The notes under the pieces are model-generated. The model had not been told where the DNA came from, did not search any database, and saw nothing but the letters and a program-made list of their open reading frames with translations. This document shows positions 16,740 through 25,896 of a stretch of 64,000 bases of DNA, piece after piece; position 1 is the stretch's first letter, and every line of letters begins with the position of its first letter. Source of the stretch: Corynebacterium oculi (lineage in GTDB: Bacteria; Actinomycetota; Actinomycetes; Mycobacteriales; Mycobacteriaceae); assembly GCF_001412105.1 (NCBI RefSeq), contig NZ_LKST01000001.1, positions 496,001 through 560,000 of the forward strand, given 5' to 3'. The position numbers were made by a program, and so were the translations under genes.

Positions 16740-19640
16740 GTGCCCGGAAAGCTACGTGTACACGAGCTGGCCAAGCAACTCGGTATTACCAGTAAAGAAC
16801 TGCTCGCCACGCTCAAGGAGCAGGGCGAGTTTGTCAAGACTGCCTCCTCCACCATCGAGCCCCCGGTGGTGAAGAAGATGCGTGCGCATTATGAGGCGGC
16901 CTCCGGCGGTGCGGATAATGCCGCCGATAAGCCCAACCAGGCGGCGCCGAAGCCCGGTGCTAAGTCTGGCGCCGGCAAGCCCGGCCCGAAGCCAGGCCCC
17001 AAGCCCGCCGCGAACAAGCCCGCAGCCAAGCCGGGCCCCGCGGCTCAGGCGACCGCGCCGAAGCCCGGTGCTAAGCCTGGCGCTGGCAAGCCCGGCCCGA
17101 AGCCGGGCCCCGCGGCCGATGCTGCGGCGCGCTCGGAGAAGAAGCCCGCCGCGAACAAGCCTGCGGCTAAGCCCGGCCCGGCCTTCCAGAGCGCGCGCAG
17201 CGCACAGAACCCCACGCCCGCACAGGGGGCCAAGCCCGGCCCGAAGCCGGGCCCCGGTGGACGCGCAGAGAAGAAGCCCGCGCCGAAGCCCGGCCAGGGC
17301 GGGCAGGACATGCCCAAGCCCGGTCAGCAGCGCGCTAAGCAGGGCGGGGGAGAGCGCCCCACCCCGCGTTCCATGCCCAAGCCCGGCCCGAAGCCGGGTG
17401 GCCGCGCCCCGCGCGTGGCGAACAACCCGTTCTCCACGGGCGGCAGCGATCGCCCGGCACCGCGCCCCGGTGGCTCCGGGGGCAATCCCGGCGGCGCGCC
17501 GCGCCCCGGCCAGCAGGGCAAGCGACCCGGTGGCTCGCCGCGTCCGGGTGGCTCGGGTAAGGCTCCCACCCCGGCGATGATGCCGGCACACCCGAATCCG
17601 AATCAGATGCCGGCCACCTCCGCCAATGGTGGTCGCGGTGGTCGCGGCGGCAATAATCGCGGTAACGGCCCCGCCGGTGGCGGTTTCCGTGGTGGCCGCG
17701 GCGGGCGTCGTGGCGGCACGGCGGGTGCCTTTGGGCGTCCGGGCGGCGCTCCGCGCAAGGGGCGCAAGTCCAAGCGGCAGAAGCGCAACGAGTTTGAGGC
17801 GATGAAGGCCCCGAACGTGATCGGTGGCGTGCACCTGCCCGATGGCGGCGGCAAGAAGCTGCGCCTGCGGCGCGGTGCCTCCCTGTCTGACTTCGCGGAG
17901 AAGATCGGCACCGATGCCTCCTCGCTGGTGCAGGCCCTGTTCAACCTGGGCGAGATGGTCACCGCCACGGCTTCCGTCTCGGAGGAGACGCTGAAGCTGC
18001 TGGGCGAGGAGATGAACTACTCCGTCGAGGTGGTCTCGCCCGAGGACGAGGATCGCGAGCTGCTGGAATCCTTTGATCTTCAGTTCGGTGAGGACGAGGG
18101 CGGCGAGGAGGACCTCGCGCAGCGTCCCCCGGTGGTCACCGTGATGGGTCACGTGGATCACGGTAAGACCCGCCTGTTGGATACCATCCGCAATGCGAAC
18201 GTGGGCGGCCGCGAGGCCGGCGGTATCACGCAGGGCATCGGCGCTTACCAGGTCAACGTGGAGGCCGAGGGCGGCGATCGCACGATTACCTTCATCGACA
18301 CCCCCGGCCACGAGGCCTTTACCGCCATGCGTGCCCGCGGCGCGAAGTCCACGGACATCGCCATTCTGGTGGTGGCGGCGGACGACGGCGTGATGCCGCA
18401 GACCGTGGAGGCCATCAACCACGCCAAGGCGGCCGACGTGCCGATCGTGGTGGCGGTGAACAAGATTGATAAGCCGGAGGCGCAGCCGGATAAGATCCGA
18501 GGCCAACTCACCGAGTACGGCCTGGTGCCCGAGGAATACGGCGGCGACACGATGTTTGTGGACATCTCGGCCAAGCAGGGCCAAAACATCGAGTCCCTGC
18601 TCGAAGCCGTGCTGCTCACGGCCGACGCCGCCCTGGACCTGCGGGCCAACCCGGAGATGGACGCCCAGGGCACCTCCATCGAGGCACACCTGGATCGCGG
18701 ACGCGGCCCGGTGGCCTCCGTGATCGTGCAGCGCGGTACCCTGCGCGTGGGCGATTCCATCGTGGTGGGCGATACCTACGGCCGCGTCCGCCGCATGGTG
18801 GACGAACACGGCCAGGACGTCGAGGAGGCCGGGCCTTCGCGGCCGGTGCAGGTGCAGGGCCTCAACGGCGTGCCCGGTGCGGGCGATAACCTGCTCGTGG
18901 TGGAGGACGATCGCGTGGCGCGGCAGATCGCCAACCAGCGCGATGCCCGCCGCCGCAGCGCGGAGGCCGCGCGCAACCGCAAGCGCGTCTCCCTGGAGGA
19001 TCTGGACGAGGTGCTCAAGGAGCACTCCACCCTCAACCTCATCCTCAAGGGCGATAACGCCGGTTCGGTGGAGGCCCTGGAGGACGCCCTGCTCAAGATC
19101 GAGGTGGATGATGAGGTGCAGCTCAACATCATCGACCGCGGCGTGGGCGCGGTGACGCAGACGAACGTGACCCTGGCGGCGGCGTCGAACGCCATCATCA
19201 TCGCGTTCAACGTGCGCTCCGAGGGCAAGGCCACCGAGGAGGCCAACGCCGAGGGCGTGGATATCCGCTACTACACGGTGATCTACCAGGCCATCGACGA
19301 GGTGGAGTCCGCCCTCAAGGGAATGCTCAAGCCCATCTACGAGGAGCGCGAGGTGGGTACCGCGGAGATCCGTCAGCTCTTCAAGGCGTCTGCGGTGGGC
19401 CTCATCGCGGGCTGCATGGTGGAGTCCGGCAAGGTGCGCCGCAATGCCAAGGTGCGCCTGGTGCGCGACGGCAACGTGGTCACGGAAAACGCCACCATCG
19501 ACTCGCTGCGCCGAGGCAAGGACGACGCCACCGAGGTGTCGGCTGGTTACGAGTGCGGTATGGTGCTCTCGTACCCGGACATCGCGGTGGGCGATCAGAT
19601 TCAGGTCTACGAGATGGTGGAGGTGCCGCGCGAGGCATAA
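16740..19640 (+). CDS. infB: translation initiation factor IF-2
   Basis: A 966-residue IF-2 that delivers fMet-tRNA to the 30S subunit. A conserved N-terminal helix domain ([16 protein letters not shown]) is followed by about 270 residues of low-complexity Lys/Pro/Gly/Ala repeats (many KPGPKPG and [11 protein letters not shown] units) and an Arg/Gly-rich patch. The G domain follows, with G1 GHVDHGKT, G3 DTPGHEAF and G4 NKID, then domains II-IV. The GTG start has a ribosome binding site 6 nt upstream. The long repeat-rich N-terminal part is typical of actinobacteria. Confidence 0.96.
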   Translation: MPGKLRVHELAKQLGITSKELLATLKEQGEFVKTASSTIEPPVVKKMRAHYEAASGGADNAADKPNQAAPKPGAKSGAGKPGPKPGPKPAANKPAAKPGPAAQATAPKPGAKPGAGKPGPKPGPAADAAARSEKKPAANKPAAKPGPAFQSARSAQNPTPAQGAKPGPKPGPGGRAEKKPAPKPGQGGQDMPKPGQQRAKQGGGERPTPRSMPKPGPKPGGRAPRVANNPFSTGGSDRPAPRPGGSGGNPGGAPRPGQQGKRPGGSPRPGGSGKAPTPAMMPAHPNPNQMPATSANGGRGGRGGNNRGNGPAGGGFRGGRGGRRGGTAGAFGRPGGAPRKGRKSKRQKRNEFEAMKAPNVIGGVHLPDGGGKKLRLRRGASLSDFAEKIGTDASSLVQALFNLGEMVTATASVSEETLKLLGEEMNYSVEVVSPEDEDRELLESFDLQFGEDEGGEEDLAQRPPVVTVMGHVDHGKTRLLDTIRNANVGGREAGGITQGIGAYQVNVEAEGGDRTITFIDTPGHEAFTAMRARGAKSTDIAILVVAADDGVMPQTVEAINHAKAADVPIVVAVNKIDKPEAQPDKIRGQLTEYGLVPEEYGGDTMFVDISAKQGQNIESLLEAVLLTADAALDLRANPEMDAQGTSIEAHLDRGRGPVASVIVQRGTLRVGDSIVVGDTYGRVRRMVDEHGQDVEEAGPSRPVQVQGLNGVPGAGDNLLVVEDDRVARQIANQRDARRRSAEAARNRKRVSLEDLDEVLKEHSTLNLILKGDNAGSVEALEDALLKIEVDDEVQLNIIDRGVGAVTQTNVTLAAASNAIIIAFNVRSEGKATEEANAEGVDIRYYTVIYQAIDEVESALKGMLKPIYEEREVGTAEIRQLFKASAVGLIAGCMVESGKVRRNAKVRLVRDGNVVTENATIDSLRRGKDDATEVSAGYECGMVLSYPDIAVGDQIQVYEMVEVPREA

Positions 19641-19660
19641 CCCCTTGTGTGGTTCCTTGA

Positions 19661-19697
19661 CAGGCCCGTCGTGAGCCCCGCGTCCACGGCGGGCCTG
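19661..19697 (+). terminator. terminator hairpin between infB and rbfA
   Basis: CAGGCCCG-T-CGTG and CACG-G-CGGGCCTG pair over 13 positions with one mismatch, 20 bp after the infB stop. rbfA therefore probably has its own promoter in 19698-19775. Confidence 0.6.
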
Positions 19698-19790
19698 CCG
19701 CATTTCCGCCTGGCCCAGCGGGGTACAATGCCGTGGAATTGACCTTATTGAGCATGACCTCAATTAAGCATGAACCGAAAGGGGAACATG

Positions 19791-20237
19791 ATGGCCGATC
19801 AGGCACGGGCCGGGCGGATGGCCAAGCGCATCCAAACCATCGTCGCCACCGCGTTGGAACGCCAGATTAAGGCCCCTCGGGTGGAACTCATCACCATCAC
19901 GGACGCCCGCGTGACCGGTGACCTCCACGACGCCACCGTGTACTACACCGTGCGCGGAGAGAACATCGGGCAGGCCCCGGACGAGGAAGCCGCCGCCGAG
20001 ACCTTAGAACGCATCCGAGGCCAGCTGCGCAAGATCGTGGGCGACGAGCTGGGCGTGCGGTTTACCCCCACGCTGACCTTTGCCCTGGACACGGTGCCGG
20101 AAACCTCCGCGCACATGGAGGCGGTGTTGGCTCGGGCCAAGGCGCGCGATGAGGAATTGGCGCGGCTCAAGGCCCAGGCCACTCCGGCATGGGACGCCAA
20201 CCCCTATAAGACGAGCGACGCTGAGGAAGGGCGCTAA
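19791..20237 (+). CDS. rbfA: 30S ribosome-binding factor A
   Basis: A 148-residue RbfA (KH-like fold), which acts late in 16S rRNA maturation. Family features are the start [38 protein letters not shown] and the segment [18 protein letters not shown]. The tandem ATGs at 19788 and 19791 follow a ribosome binding site (AAAGGGG); an ATG at 19770 is less likely. It is followed 6 bp later by the DHH phosphoesterase, as in other actinobacteria. Confidence 0.92.
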   Translation: MADQARAGRMAKRIQTIVATALERQIKAPRVELITITDARVTGDLHDATVYYTVRGENIGQAPDEEAAAETLERIRGQLRKIVGDELGVRFTPTLTFALDTVPETSAHMEAVLARAKARDEELARLKAQATPAWDANPYKTSDAEEGR

Positions 20238-20243
20238 ACGCCA

Positions 20244-21209
20244 GTGGCAGAACTAGAGCAGGTAGCCGCGTGGCTGAAAACCGCACGCAGCGCGGTGGTG
20301 ATTGGCCACCTGCGCCCCGACGCGGACGCGATCGGCTCCGTGACCGCCCTGGTGGCGGCCCTACGAAAGCGGGGCGTGCAGGCCCAGGGGATCATCGGGC
20401 AGGAACAGCGCTTTGCGGAAAACCTCTATACCATTCCCGGCGCGGCTGAGGTGCTGCGTGGGGCGCGCCTGCCCGAGGCGGACGTGTACGTGGCGGTAGA
20501 CTGCGGCTCCCTGGAGCGCACGGGGCTCTTGAGCGAGGGGGTACGGGAGCGCCACCAACGTGTGATCGTGTTGGATCATCACGCCTCCAACCCCGGATTT
20601 GGGGCCCTCAATTACATCGAGGTGGAGGCGGAGTCCACCACCATGATCCTCTACGATCTTTTTCACCTCATGGGGGTGGAGCTGACCCCGCAGATCGCGC
20701 ACAGCCTTTACGCGGGGCTGGCCACGGATACCGGCAGTTTTCGCTGGGGCAGCACTCGCATGCACACCGTGGCGGCGGATCTGATGAGCCGGGGGGTGAA
20801 CGCCCGCCAGGTCGCCGCAGACCTTCTGGATCAGGTGTCCGCCCATGATCTCAAGATGGTGGGCACCGTGCTTGCGGGGATTGACGTGCTTAATATCGAC
20901 GGTCTCTCCCTGGCCCTCTTAGTGGCGGAGCACGGGGACGTGGTGGGCCATTCGGCCTCGGCCGTGGAATTCCTGGTGGACTTCGTGCACTCCATTCAGG
21001 GCTGCCAGTTGGGGGTGGTGTTCAAGGCCACCTCGCCGGACGCCTGGGCGGTGTCCTTGCGCTCGGAGACGCTGGACGTCTCCCGCATCGCGGTGGCCCT
21101 GGGCGGCGGGGGGCACCGGCCGGCGGCGGGCTATACCGCGGTGGGGGAACGTCAAGAGGTGATCGACGCCCTGATCGCGGTGCTGCGCGAACAGAACGAG
21201 GACGCATGA
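20244..21209 (+). CDS. DHH/DHHA1 phosphoesterase, NrnA-like
   Basis: A 321-residue DHH-family enzyme of the nano-RNase/pAp phosphatase type, which degrades short oligoribonucleotides, pAp or cyclic-dinucleotide products. Metal ligands are in HLRPDADAIGS (residues 20-30), DCGS, the DHH motif LDHHASN and later the DHHA1 motif GGGGHRPAAG near the C-terminus. A GTG start with poor spacing follows rbfA by 6 bp. It overlaps the MATE gene by 4 bp (ATGA). Confidence 0.88.
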   Translation: MAELEQVAAWLKTARSAVVIGHLRPDADAIGSVTALVAALRKRGVQAQGIIGQEQRFAENLYTIPGAAEVLRGARLPEADVYVAVDCGSLERTGLLSEGVRERHQRVIVLDHHASNPGFGALNYIEVEAESTTMILYDLFHLMGVELTPQIAHSLYAGLATDTGSFRWGSTRMHTVAADLMSRGVNARQVAADLLDQVSAHDLKMVGTVLAGIDVLNIDGLSLALLVAEHGDVVGHSASAVEFLVDFVHSIQGCQLGVVFKATSPDAWAVSLRSETLDVSRIAVALGGGGHRPAAGYTAVGERQEVIDALIAVLREQNEDA

Positions 21210-22528
21210 GCGCCGCGCAGGGAGCGCGGAGGGAAGCGGTGGAGGATTCTCCACAGGTAAAGGCACGAGACATCTTTGCCCTGGCCCTGCCGGCCCTGGG
21301 CGTGCTGGCTGCCACCCCGCTGTATCTGCTGCTGGATACCGCCGTGGTGGGGCGATTGGGCGGCATGGAACAGGCGGCCCTGGCGGTGGGGGCGACGATC
21401 CAATCCCAGGTGACCACCCAACTGACCTTCCTTTCCTACGGCACCACCGCGCGCTCCTCCCGGCTCTTTGGCCAGGGCAGGCGCGCCGCAGCGGTGGCGG
21501 AGGGGGTGCAGGCCACGTGGGTGGCCCTGGGCGTGGGCCTAGGCCTGGCTTTGGTGGTATTCACCGGAGCGCCGCTCTTTGCCGGTTGGCTGGGCGGCAA
21601 CGCGCAGGTGGCCCAGGAGGCGGCGGCGTGGATACGGGTGGCGGCGGTGGGCATTCCGCTCACCCTCGTCATCATGGCGGGCAATGGCTGGTTGCGCGGG
21701 GTGCAGGATACCCGCCGTCCCCTGTATTTCACCCTGGCCGGGGTGATCCCCGGGGCGATCCTGGTGCCCTTGTTGGTGGCGCGCATGGGTCTGGTGGGCT
21801 CGGCGGTGGCGAACCTGGTGGGGGTGAGCATCGCGGCCCTGCTCTTTCTGGGTACCTTGTTCCGGGAGCATCGCGGGCCGTGGCGCCCGCAATGGGGCGT
21901 GATCCGCGAGCAGCTGGTGCTGGGGCGCGATCTCATCGTGCGCTCTGCCTCCTTCCAGGTGGCCTTTCTTTCCGCCGCCGGGGTGGCGGGGCGCTTTGGC
22001 GTGGCGGCCCTGGCGGCACACCAGATCATGCTGCAACTGTGGAACTTCCTGGCCCTGGTGCTGGATTCCCTGGCGATCGCCGCCCAGACCCTCACCGGCG
22101 CGGCCCTGGGCCGGGGCACGGTGCGGCAGGCGCGTGCGGTGGGGGTGGCCATCACGCGCTATTCCGTGGCTTTTTCCTGCCTCCTCGCGGCGTGCTTTGC
22201 CCTGGGGGCGGGCGTGATTCCCCGTCTGTTTAGCGCGGAGGATGCCGTGTTGAGGGAGATTGCCGGCCCGTGGTGGCTGATGATCGCCATGATCGTGATG
22301 GGCGGTGTGCTCTTTGCCCTCGACGGCGTGCTGCTGGGCGCGGCCGACGCCGCCTTTTTGCGCAACGCCACCGTGGCGTCGGTGCTCTGCGGTTTCCTGC
22401 CCGGCGTGTGGCTGGCCTATGCCTTCGACGGCGGCCTCATGGGCGTGTGGTGCGGGTTGCTGGCGTTCATCGGGCTGCGCCTGGTGGCGGTGGTGTGGCG
22501 CTTCCGCTCGATGAAGTGGGCGGCGTGA
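21206..22528 (+). CDS. MATE-family efflux transporter (DinF-like)
   Basis: A 440-residue membrane protein with about twelve hydrophobic segments. The first (IFALALPALGVLAATPLYLLLDTAVVGRLG) carries the LDTAVVGRLG signature of the DinF branch of MATE transporters. These exchange Na+ or H+ for drugs or metabolites. It is coupled to the preceding gene (ATGA) and followed one base later by the pptH-like gene. The substrate is not deducible. Confidence 0.9.
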   Translation: MSAAQGARREAVEDSPQVKARDIFALALPALGVLAATPLYLLLDTAVVGRLGGMEQAALAVGATIQSQVTTQLTFLSYGTTARSSRLFGQGRRAAAVAEGVQATWVALGVGLGLALVVFTGAPLFAGWLGGNAQVAQEAAAWIRVAAVGIPLTLVIMAGNGWLRGVQDTRRPLYFTLAGVIPGAILVPLLVARMGLVGSAVANLVGVSIAALLFLGTLFREHRGPWRPQWGVIREQLVLGRDLIVRSASFQVAFLSAAGVAGRFGVAALAAHQIMLQLWNFLALVLDSLAIAAQTLTGAALGRGTVRQARAVGVAITRYSVAFSCLLAACFALGAGVIPRLFSAEDAVLREIAGPWWLMIAMIVMGGVLFALDGVLLGAADAAFLRNATVASVLCGFLPGVWLAYAFDGGLMGVWCGLLAFIGLRLVAVVWRFRSMKWAA

Positions 22529-22529
22529 G

Positions 22530-23324
22530 GTGACCGGGCCTACTCTGTGGGCGGTGTCCGATCTACACGCCGCCGTTCCCGCAAATAGGCAGCACGTGGA
22601 CGCCCTGCGCCCGAGCCACCCCGGGGATTGGTTGATCGTGGCCGGGGACGTGGCGGAGAAGATGGATCTGGTGGTGGACGTCCTGGCGCGGCTGCGCGAG
22701 CGCTTCGCCCGGGTGGTATGGGCACCGGGTAATCACGAGCTGTTGAGCCGGGCGGATGATCCCTACCGGGGCCGCGAGCGCTACGCGGAACTGGTGCGCC
22801 GCTGCCGGGAGATCGGCGTGCATACCCCGGAGGACGAGTATCCGGTTTTCCAGGGTATTGCCGTGGCGGCGCTGTGTACCCTCTACGATTACAGCTTTGC
22901 CCCGGCGGGGATCACCCCGGAAAGCGCGCGGAGTTCGGGGAGAATGCTGATCGACGCCGTGGCGCTGGAGCCCTTCGTGGACGTTCCGGGGTGGTGCCGG
23001 GAGCGCCTGGCCTATAGCGCGGGCAGGCTCGCGGAATTGACCGGTACGCCCACGGTGCTGGTCAACCATTGGCCCCTGGTGCGCGAGCCGGTGGCTCGCA
23101 TGGGCATACCGGAGTTGTCCCTGTGGTGCGGCACCGAGCACACGCGGCATTGGCCGCAGCGTTACCACGCCCGCGCCGTGGTGCACGGGCATCTTCATCT
23201 GCCGGGAATCACCCGGGTGAAGGAGGTGGCGCACATTGAGGCCTCCCTGGGGTACCCGAGGGAGTGGCGCGCGCGCCCCGCCAGCCCGTGGCCCCACCCG
23301 GTGTTGAGGGGGTGGGCGCGATGA
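22530..23324 (+). CDS. pptH: metallophosphoesterase, PptH-like phosphopantetheinyl hydrolase
   Basis: A 264-residue calcineurin-type phosphoesterase with the ligand motifs SDLHAAVP (DxH), VAGDVAE (GD), APGNHELL (GNHE), VNHWP and VHGHLHLPG (GHLH). Its place directly before pptT with a 4-bp overlap (ATGA) matches Mycobacterium tuberculosis Rv2795c-pptT, where Rv2795c (PptH) strips phosphopantetheine from carrier proteins. The function here is inferred from fold and context; the fold alone does not show it. Start GTG at 22530. Confidence 0.78.
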   Translation: MTGPTLWAVSDLHAAVPANRQHVDALRPSHPGDWLIVAGDVAEKMDLVVDVLARLRERFARVVWAPGNHELLSRADDPYRGRERYAELVRRCREIGVHTPEDEYPVFQGIAVAALCTLYDYSFAPAGITPESARSSGRMLIDAVALEPFVDVPGWCRERLAYSAGRLAELTGTPTVLVNHWPLVREPVARMGIPELSLWCGTEHTRHWPQRYHARAVVHGHLHLPGITRVKEVAHIEASLGYPREWRARPASPWPHPVLRGWAR

Positions 23325-23971
23325 TGGACGCGCTGTTTCCGCCGCAGGTGCAGTGGCGGGTTCTCCGGTCAAACGGCGATTCCCTGTGCCGTTACGCGGA
23401 ACTACCCGCCGTGGAGCGCGCCCTGGTGGCGCGCGCGGTGGATAAGCGCAAGGCGGAGTTTGGCGATGCCCGCTGGTGCGCGCACCAGGCGCTGGCCTAT
23501 TACGGGGTACCGCCCAGCGCCCCTATTCTCCGGGGAGCCAAGGGAATGCCGCTGTGGCCGCAGGGTTTCACCGGCTCGCTCGCCCACACCGAGGGGCTGC
23601 GCGCGGCGGCGGTAGCCCCCCGATCCGTGGTGCGCTCGGTGGGCCTGGACGTGGAACCGGCCGCCGCGCTCCCGGAGGGGGTGCTGGGCAGCATCGCGCT
23701 GGACGCAGAAAGAAAAACGGTGCAGCGATGGCGCGCTGAGGGAAGGGAATGGGCGGATCGGCTGCTCTTTTGTGCCAAGGAGGCCACCTACAAGGCGTGG
23801 TTCCCGCTCACACAGCGTTGGCTGGATTTTGACCAGGCGGAGATCGTGCTGCACCCGGAGGGAACCTTTAGCTCGCGGCTGCTTCTCGACGCCGCGCCGA
23901 TGCGCTCTTTCGCGGGGCGGTGGATCGTGCGCGAGGGGTACTGCTGCGCGGCGATCACGGTGCTGTTATAG
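23321..23971 (+). CDS. pptT: 4'-phosphopantetheinyl transferase
   Basis: A 216-residue Sfp-type transferase that loads phosphopantetheine from CoA onto carrier proteins; in mycolic-acid bacteria the targets are polyketide and peptide synthases, including the one needed for mycolic acid. The Mg-binding motif GLDVEPA and the motif FCAKEATYKAWFP, followed by TQRWLDFDQAEIV, closely match PptT. Start at the second gene of an ATGA overlap (23321), discarding an upstream in-frame ATG inside pptH. Its 3' end overlaps the convergent truB by 6 bp. Confidence 0.92.
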   Translation: MMDALFPPQVQWRVLRSNGDSLCRYAELPAVERALVARAVDKRKAEFGDARWCAHQALAYYGVPPSAPILRGAKGMPLWPQGFTGSLAHTEGLRAAAVAPRSVVRSVGLDVEPAAALPEGVLGSIALDAERKTVQRWRAEGREWADRLLFCAKEATYKAWFPLTQRWLDFDQAEIVLHPEGTFSSRLLLDAAPMRSFAGRWIVREGYCCAAITVLL

Positions 23972-24856
23972 GGTGGATGGCCGTGCCACAAAGATGGTGG
24001 AGAGCCGTTTGCCCTGTTCCCTGATGAGGGCAATGCTGCGCCCCTCGGGATCCACGGCGGCGTGGATTCCGCTTAGGCCACGGGGTTCCAACCACTGTCC
24101 CTTGGCCAGGGCTGCGGCCTCGTCGGCGGTCACCGCCACGGTGGGGTAGCAGCGCCGCAGAGCCTCGTCCAGGGTGAGGCTGAGGCGTGGGTTCTCGGAG
24201 AGGGCGTCAAGAAGCACCGAATCCGCGAGCGTGAACGGGCCCACCTCGGTGCGACGCAGCATGGTGAGATGCCCGCCCACGCCAAGGTTCTCCCCGAGGT
24301 CGCGGGCCAGGGCGCGGATATAGGTGCCCGAGGAGCAGTGCACCTCCACATCGAGGTCGGTGCCCCGGCGGTTGAGCAGATCGAAGCGGGAGACGGTCAC
24401 GGGGCGCGGGGGAATCTCCACCTTCTCCCCGGCACGGGCGCGGGCGTAGGCGCGCTGGCCGTCGATCTTGATCGCGGAGAACGTGGAGGGGCGCTGCATG
24501 ATGTCCCCGGTGAGGGCGGCCAGGGCGGCGTGGATAAGCGCGGGGTTAAGGTCCCGCAGGCGCGCGGCGGGGACCTGCGCGGTGATTTCTCCCTCGGCGT
24601 CGTCGGTGGTGGTGGATTGTCCCAGGCGAATGGTGGCGCGGTAGGCCTTGGTGGCGGCGGTCATGTGGGCCAAGAACTTGGTGCCGCGCTCCACCCCTGC
24701 CACCAGGACGCCGGTGGCCATCGGGTCGAGGGTGCCGGCGTGGCCTACCTTTTTGGTTCCCAAGGCCTTGCGCAGCCGGGAAACCACGTCATGGGAACTC
24801 AACCCCTGGGGCTTATCTACCACTACTATTCCTGAGCGCGCGAGGGGATCGATCAT
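23966..24856 (-). CDS. truB: tRNA pseudouridine-55 synthase
   Basis: A 296-residue TruB, which makes pseudouridine 55 in the tRNA T-loop. It starts MIDPLARSGIVVVDKPQGLS; the catalytic Asp is in the GHAGTLDPMATGVL motif, followed by KAYRATIRLG and the CSSGTYIRALARDLG segment. The start at 24856 is supported by a -10 box (TACACT, minus strand) 7 nt upstream; longer in-frame extensions would run over ribF. Tail-to-tail with pptT and divergent from ribF with 30 bp between. Confidence 0.95.
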   Translation of the reverse strand: MIDPLARSGIVVVDKPQGLSSHDVVSRLRKALGTKKVGHAGTLDPMATGVLVAGVERGTKFLAHMTAATKAYRATIRLGQSTTTDDAEGEITAQVPAARLRDLNPALIHAALAALTGDIMQRPSTFSAIKIDGQRAYARARAGEKVEIPPRPVTVSRFDLLNRRGTDLDVEVHCSSGTYIRALARDLGENLGVGGHLTMLRRTEVGPFTLADSVLLDALSENPRLSLTLDEALRRCYPTVAVTADEAAALAKGQWLEPRGLSGIHAAVDPEGRSIALIREQGKRLSTIFVARPSTL

Positions 24857-24863
24857 GCCTCGT

Positions 24864-24869
24864 AGTGTA
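24864..24869 (-). promoter_or_regulatory. -10 box of leaderless truB promoter
   Basis: TACACT on the minus strand, 7 nt before the truB ATG and 5 bp from the ribF -10 box on the other strand. Confidence 0.5.
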
Positions 24870-24874
24870 TGCCG

Positions 24875-24880
24875 TAGTCT
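24875..24880 (+). promoter_or_regulatory. -10 box of leaderless ribF promoter
   Basis: TAGTCT, 6 nt before the ribF GTG start, no ribosome binding site in between. Confidence 0.5.
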
Positions 24881-24886
24881 GGGTGC

Positions 24887-25849
24887 GTGAATATTTGGCA
24901 CGGGCTTGCAACCGTTCCCTCGGATCTCGCTGGATCGGTGGCCACCATCGGGGTATTTGACGGTGTGCACCGGGGGCACCAGCACCTGCTTGGGCGCGCG
25001 GTGGAGGAGGCACGCCGCCGCGGGGTGCCCTGCGTGATGGTGACCTTTGATCCCCACCCGGTTTCCGTGTTCCTCCCGGAAAAGACCCCGGCCCGCCTGA
25101 CCTCCCTGGAGGAGCGCCTGCGGCTGGCGGGGGAACTGGGCGTGGACGCCATGCTGGTGGTGAACTTCACCTGCGAACTAGCGGGCCTCAGCCCGCGCCA
25201 TTACTTCACCTCGCTGCTGGTGGATACCCTCAAGGCCACGGCGGTGCTGGTGGGGGAGAACTTCACCTTCGGCAAGGATGCCGCGGGCACCGTGGATACG
25301 CTGCGCGAGTTGGGTGAGGAATACGGCATCGAGCCGATTGTGGTGGGCCTCTACCACGATGGCGGGCAGCGGCTGTGTTCCTCCCTGGTGCGCCGCTACC
25401 TCAGCGAGGGCAATATCGAGGGGGCCAACTGGGCGCTGGGGAGGTTGTTCCGGGTCACGGGCAAGGTGGTGCACGGCGCGGGGCGCGGGGGCAAGGAATT
25501 GGGCTACCCCACGGCCAACCAGTACTTCTCCGAGTCCATGGCCCTGCCGGCTGATGGCGTGTACGCCGGGTGGCTCACGGTGGTGGACTCCGGGCCGATC
25601 AAGGGGAGCATGGTGGCCGAGCGAAGGTACCCGGCCGCGATCTCCGTGGGCACCAATCCCACCTTTGGCGATGAGCCCCGCAGCGTGGAATCCTTTGTGA
25701 TCGACCAGGAGGCCGACCTCTACGGGCACACCGCCACGGTAGAGTTCGTGGCTCATCTGCGTCCGATGGTGAAGTTCCACGGGGTCGAGGAACTCCTGGA
25801 GGCGATGGGGCAGGATGTTAGCCGTGCTCGGGAGATTCTCGCGGGATAA
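24887..25849 (+). CDS. ribF: bifunctional riboflavin kinase/FAD synthetase
   Basis: A 320-residue RibF that converts riboflavin to FMN and then FAD. The N-terminal nucleotidyltransferase domain has VATIGVFDGVHRGHQHLL (HxGH) and the later LVRRYLSEGN segment. The C-terminal flavokinase domain has VHGAGRGGKELGYPTAN and VGTNPTFGDEPRSVESFV. The GTG start is supported by the adjacent -10 box and by the divergent truB start 30 bp upstream. No FMN riboswitch is present in the short intergenic space. Confidence 0.95.
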   Translation: MNIWHGLATVPSDLAGSVATIGVFDGVHRGHQHLLGRAVEEARRRGVPCVMVTFDPHPVSVFLPEKTPARLTSLEERLRLAGELGVDAMLVVNFTCELAGLSPRHYFTSLLVDTLKATAVLVGENFTFGKDAAGTVDTLRELGEEYGIEPIVVGLYHDGGQRLCSSLVRRYLSEGNIEGANWALGRLFRVTGKVVHGAGRGGKELGYPTANQYFSESMALPADGVYAGWLTVVDSGPIKGSMVAERRYPAAISVGTNPTFGDEPRSVESFVIDQEADLYGHTATVEFVAHLRPMVKFHGVEELLEAMGQDVSRAREILAG

Positions 25850-25896
25850 AGTATGGGGTGATCTCAACCGAACGATCGGCACAAGGAGTACACCCC

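Noticed and set aside
16921..17330. Possible CRISPR or minisatellite in the repetitive part of infB
   Set aside because: The repeats have no constant spacers and are in frame with KPGPKPG codons, so they are protein-coding repeats.
16752..19763. 1003-codon open frame antisense to infB
   Set aside because: A shadow of the strongly biased, repeat-rich infB coding sequence; His/Arg/Leu-rich product without domain features. Similar long antisense frames over ftsK, rnj, pnp, ptsI and proS were rejected for the same reason.
24887..25849. FMN riboswitch upstream of ribF
   Set aside because: The space to truB is only 30 bp and none of the conserved FMN-element blocks is present.
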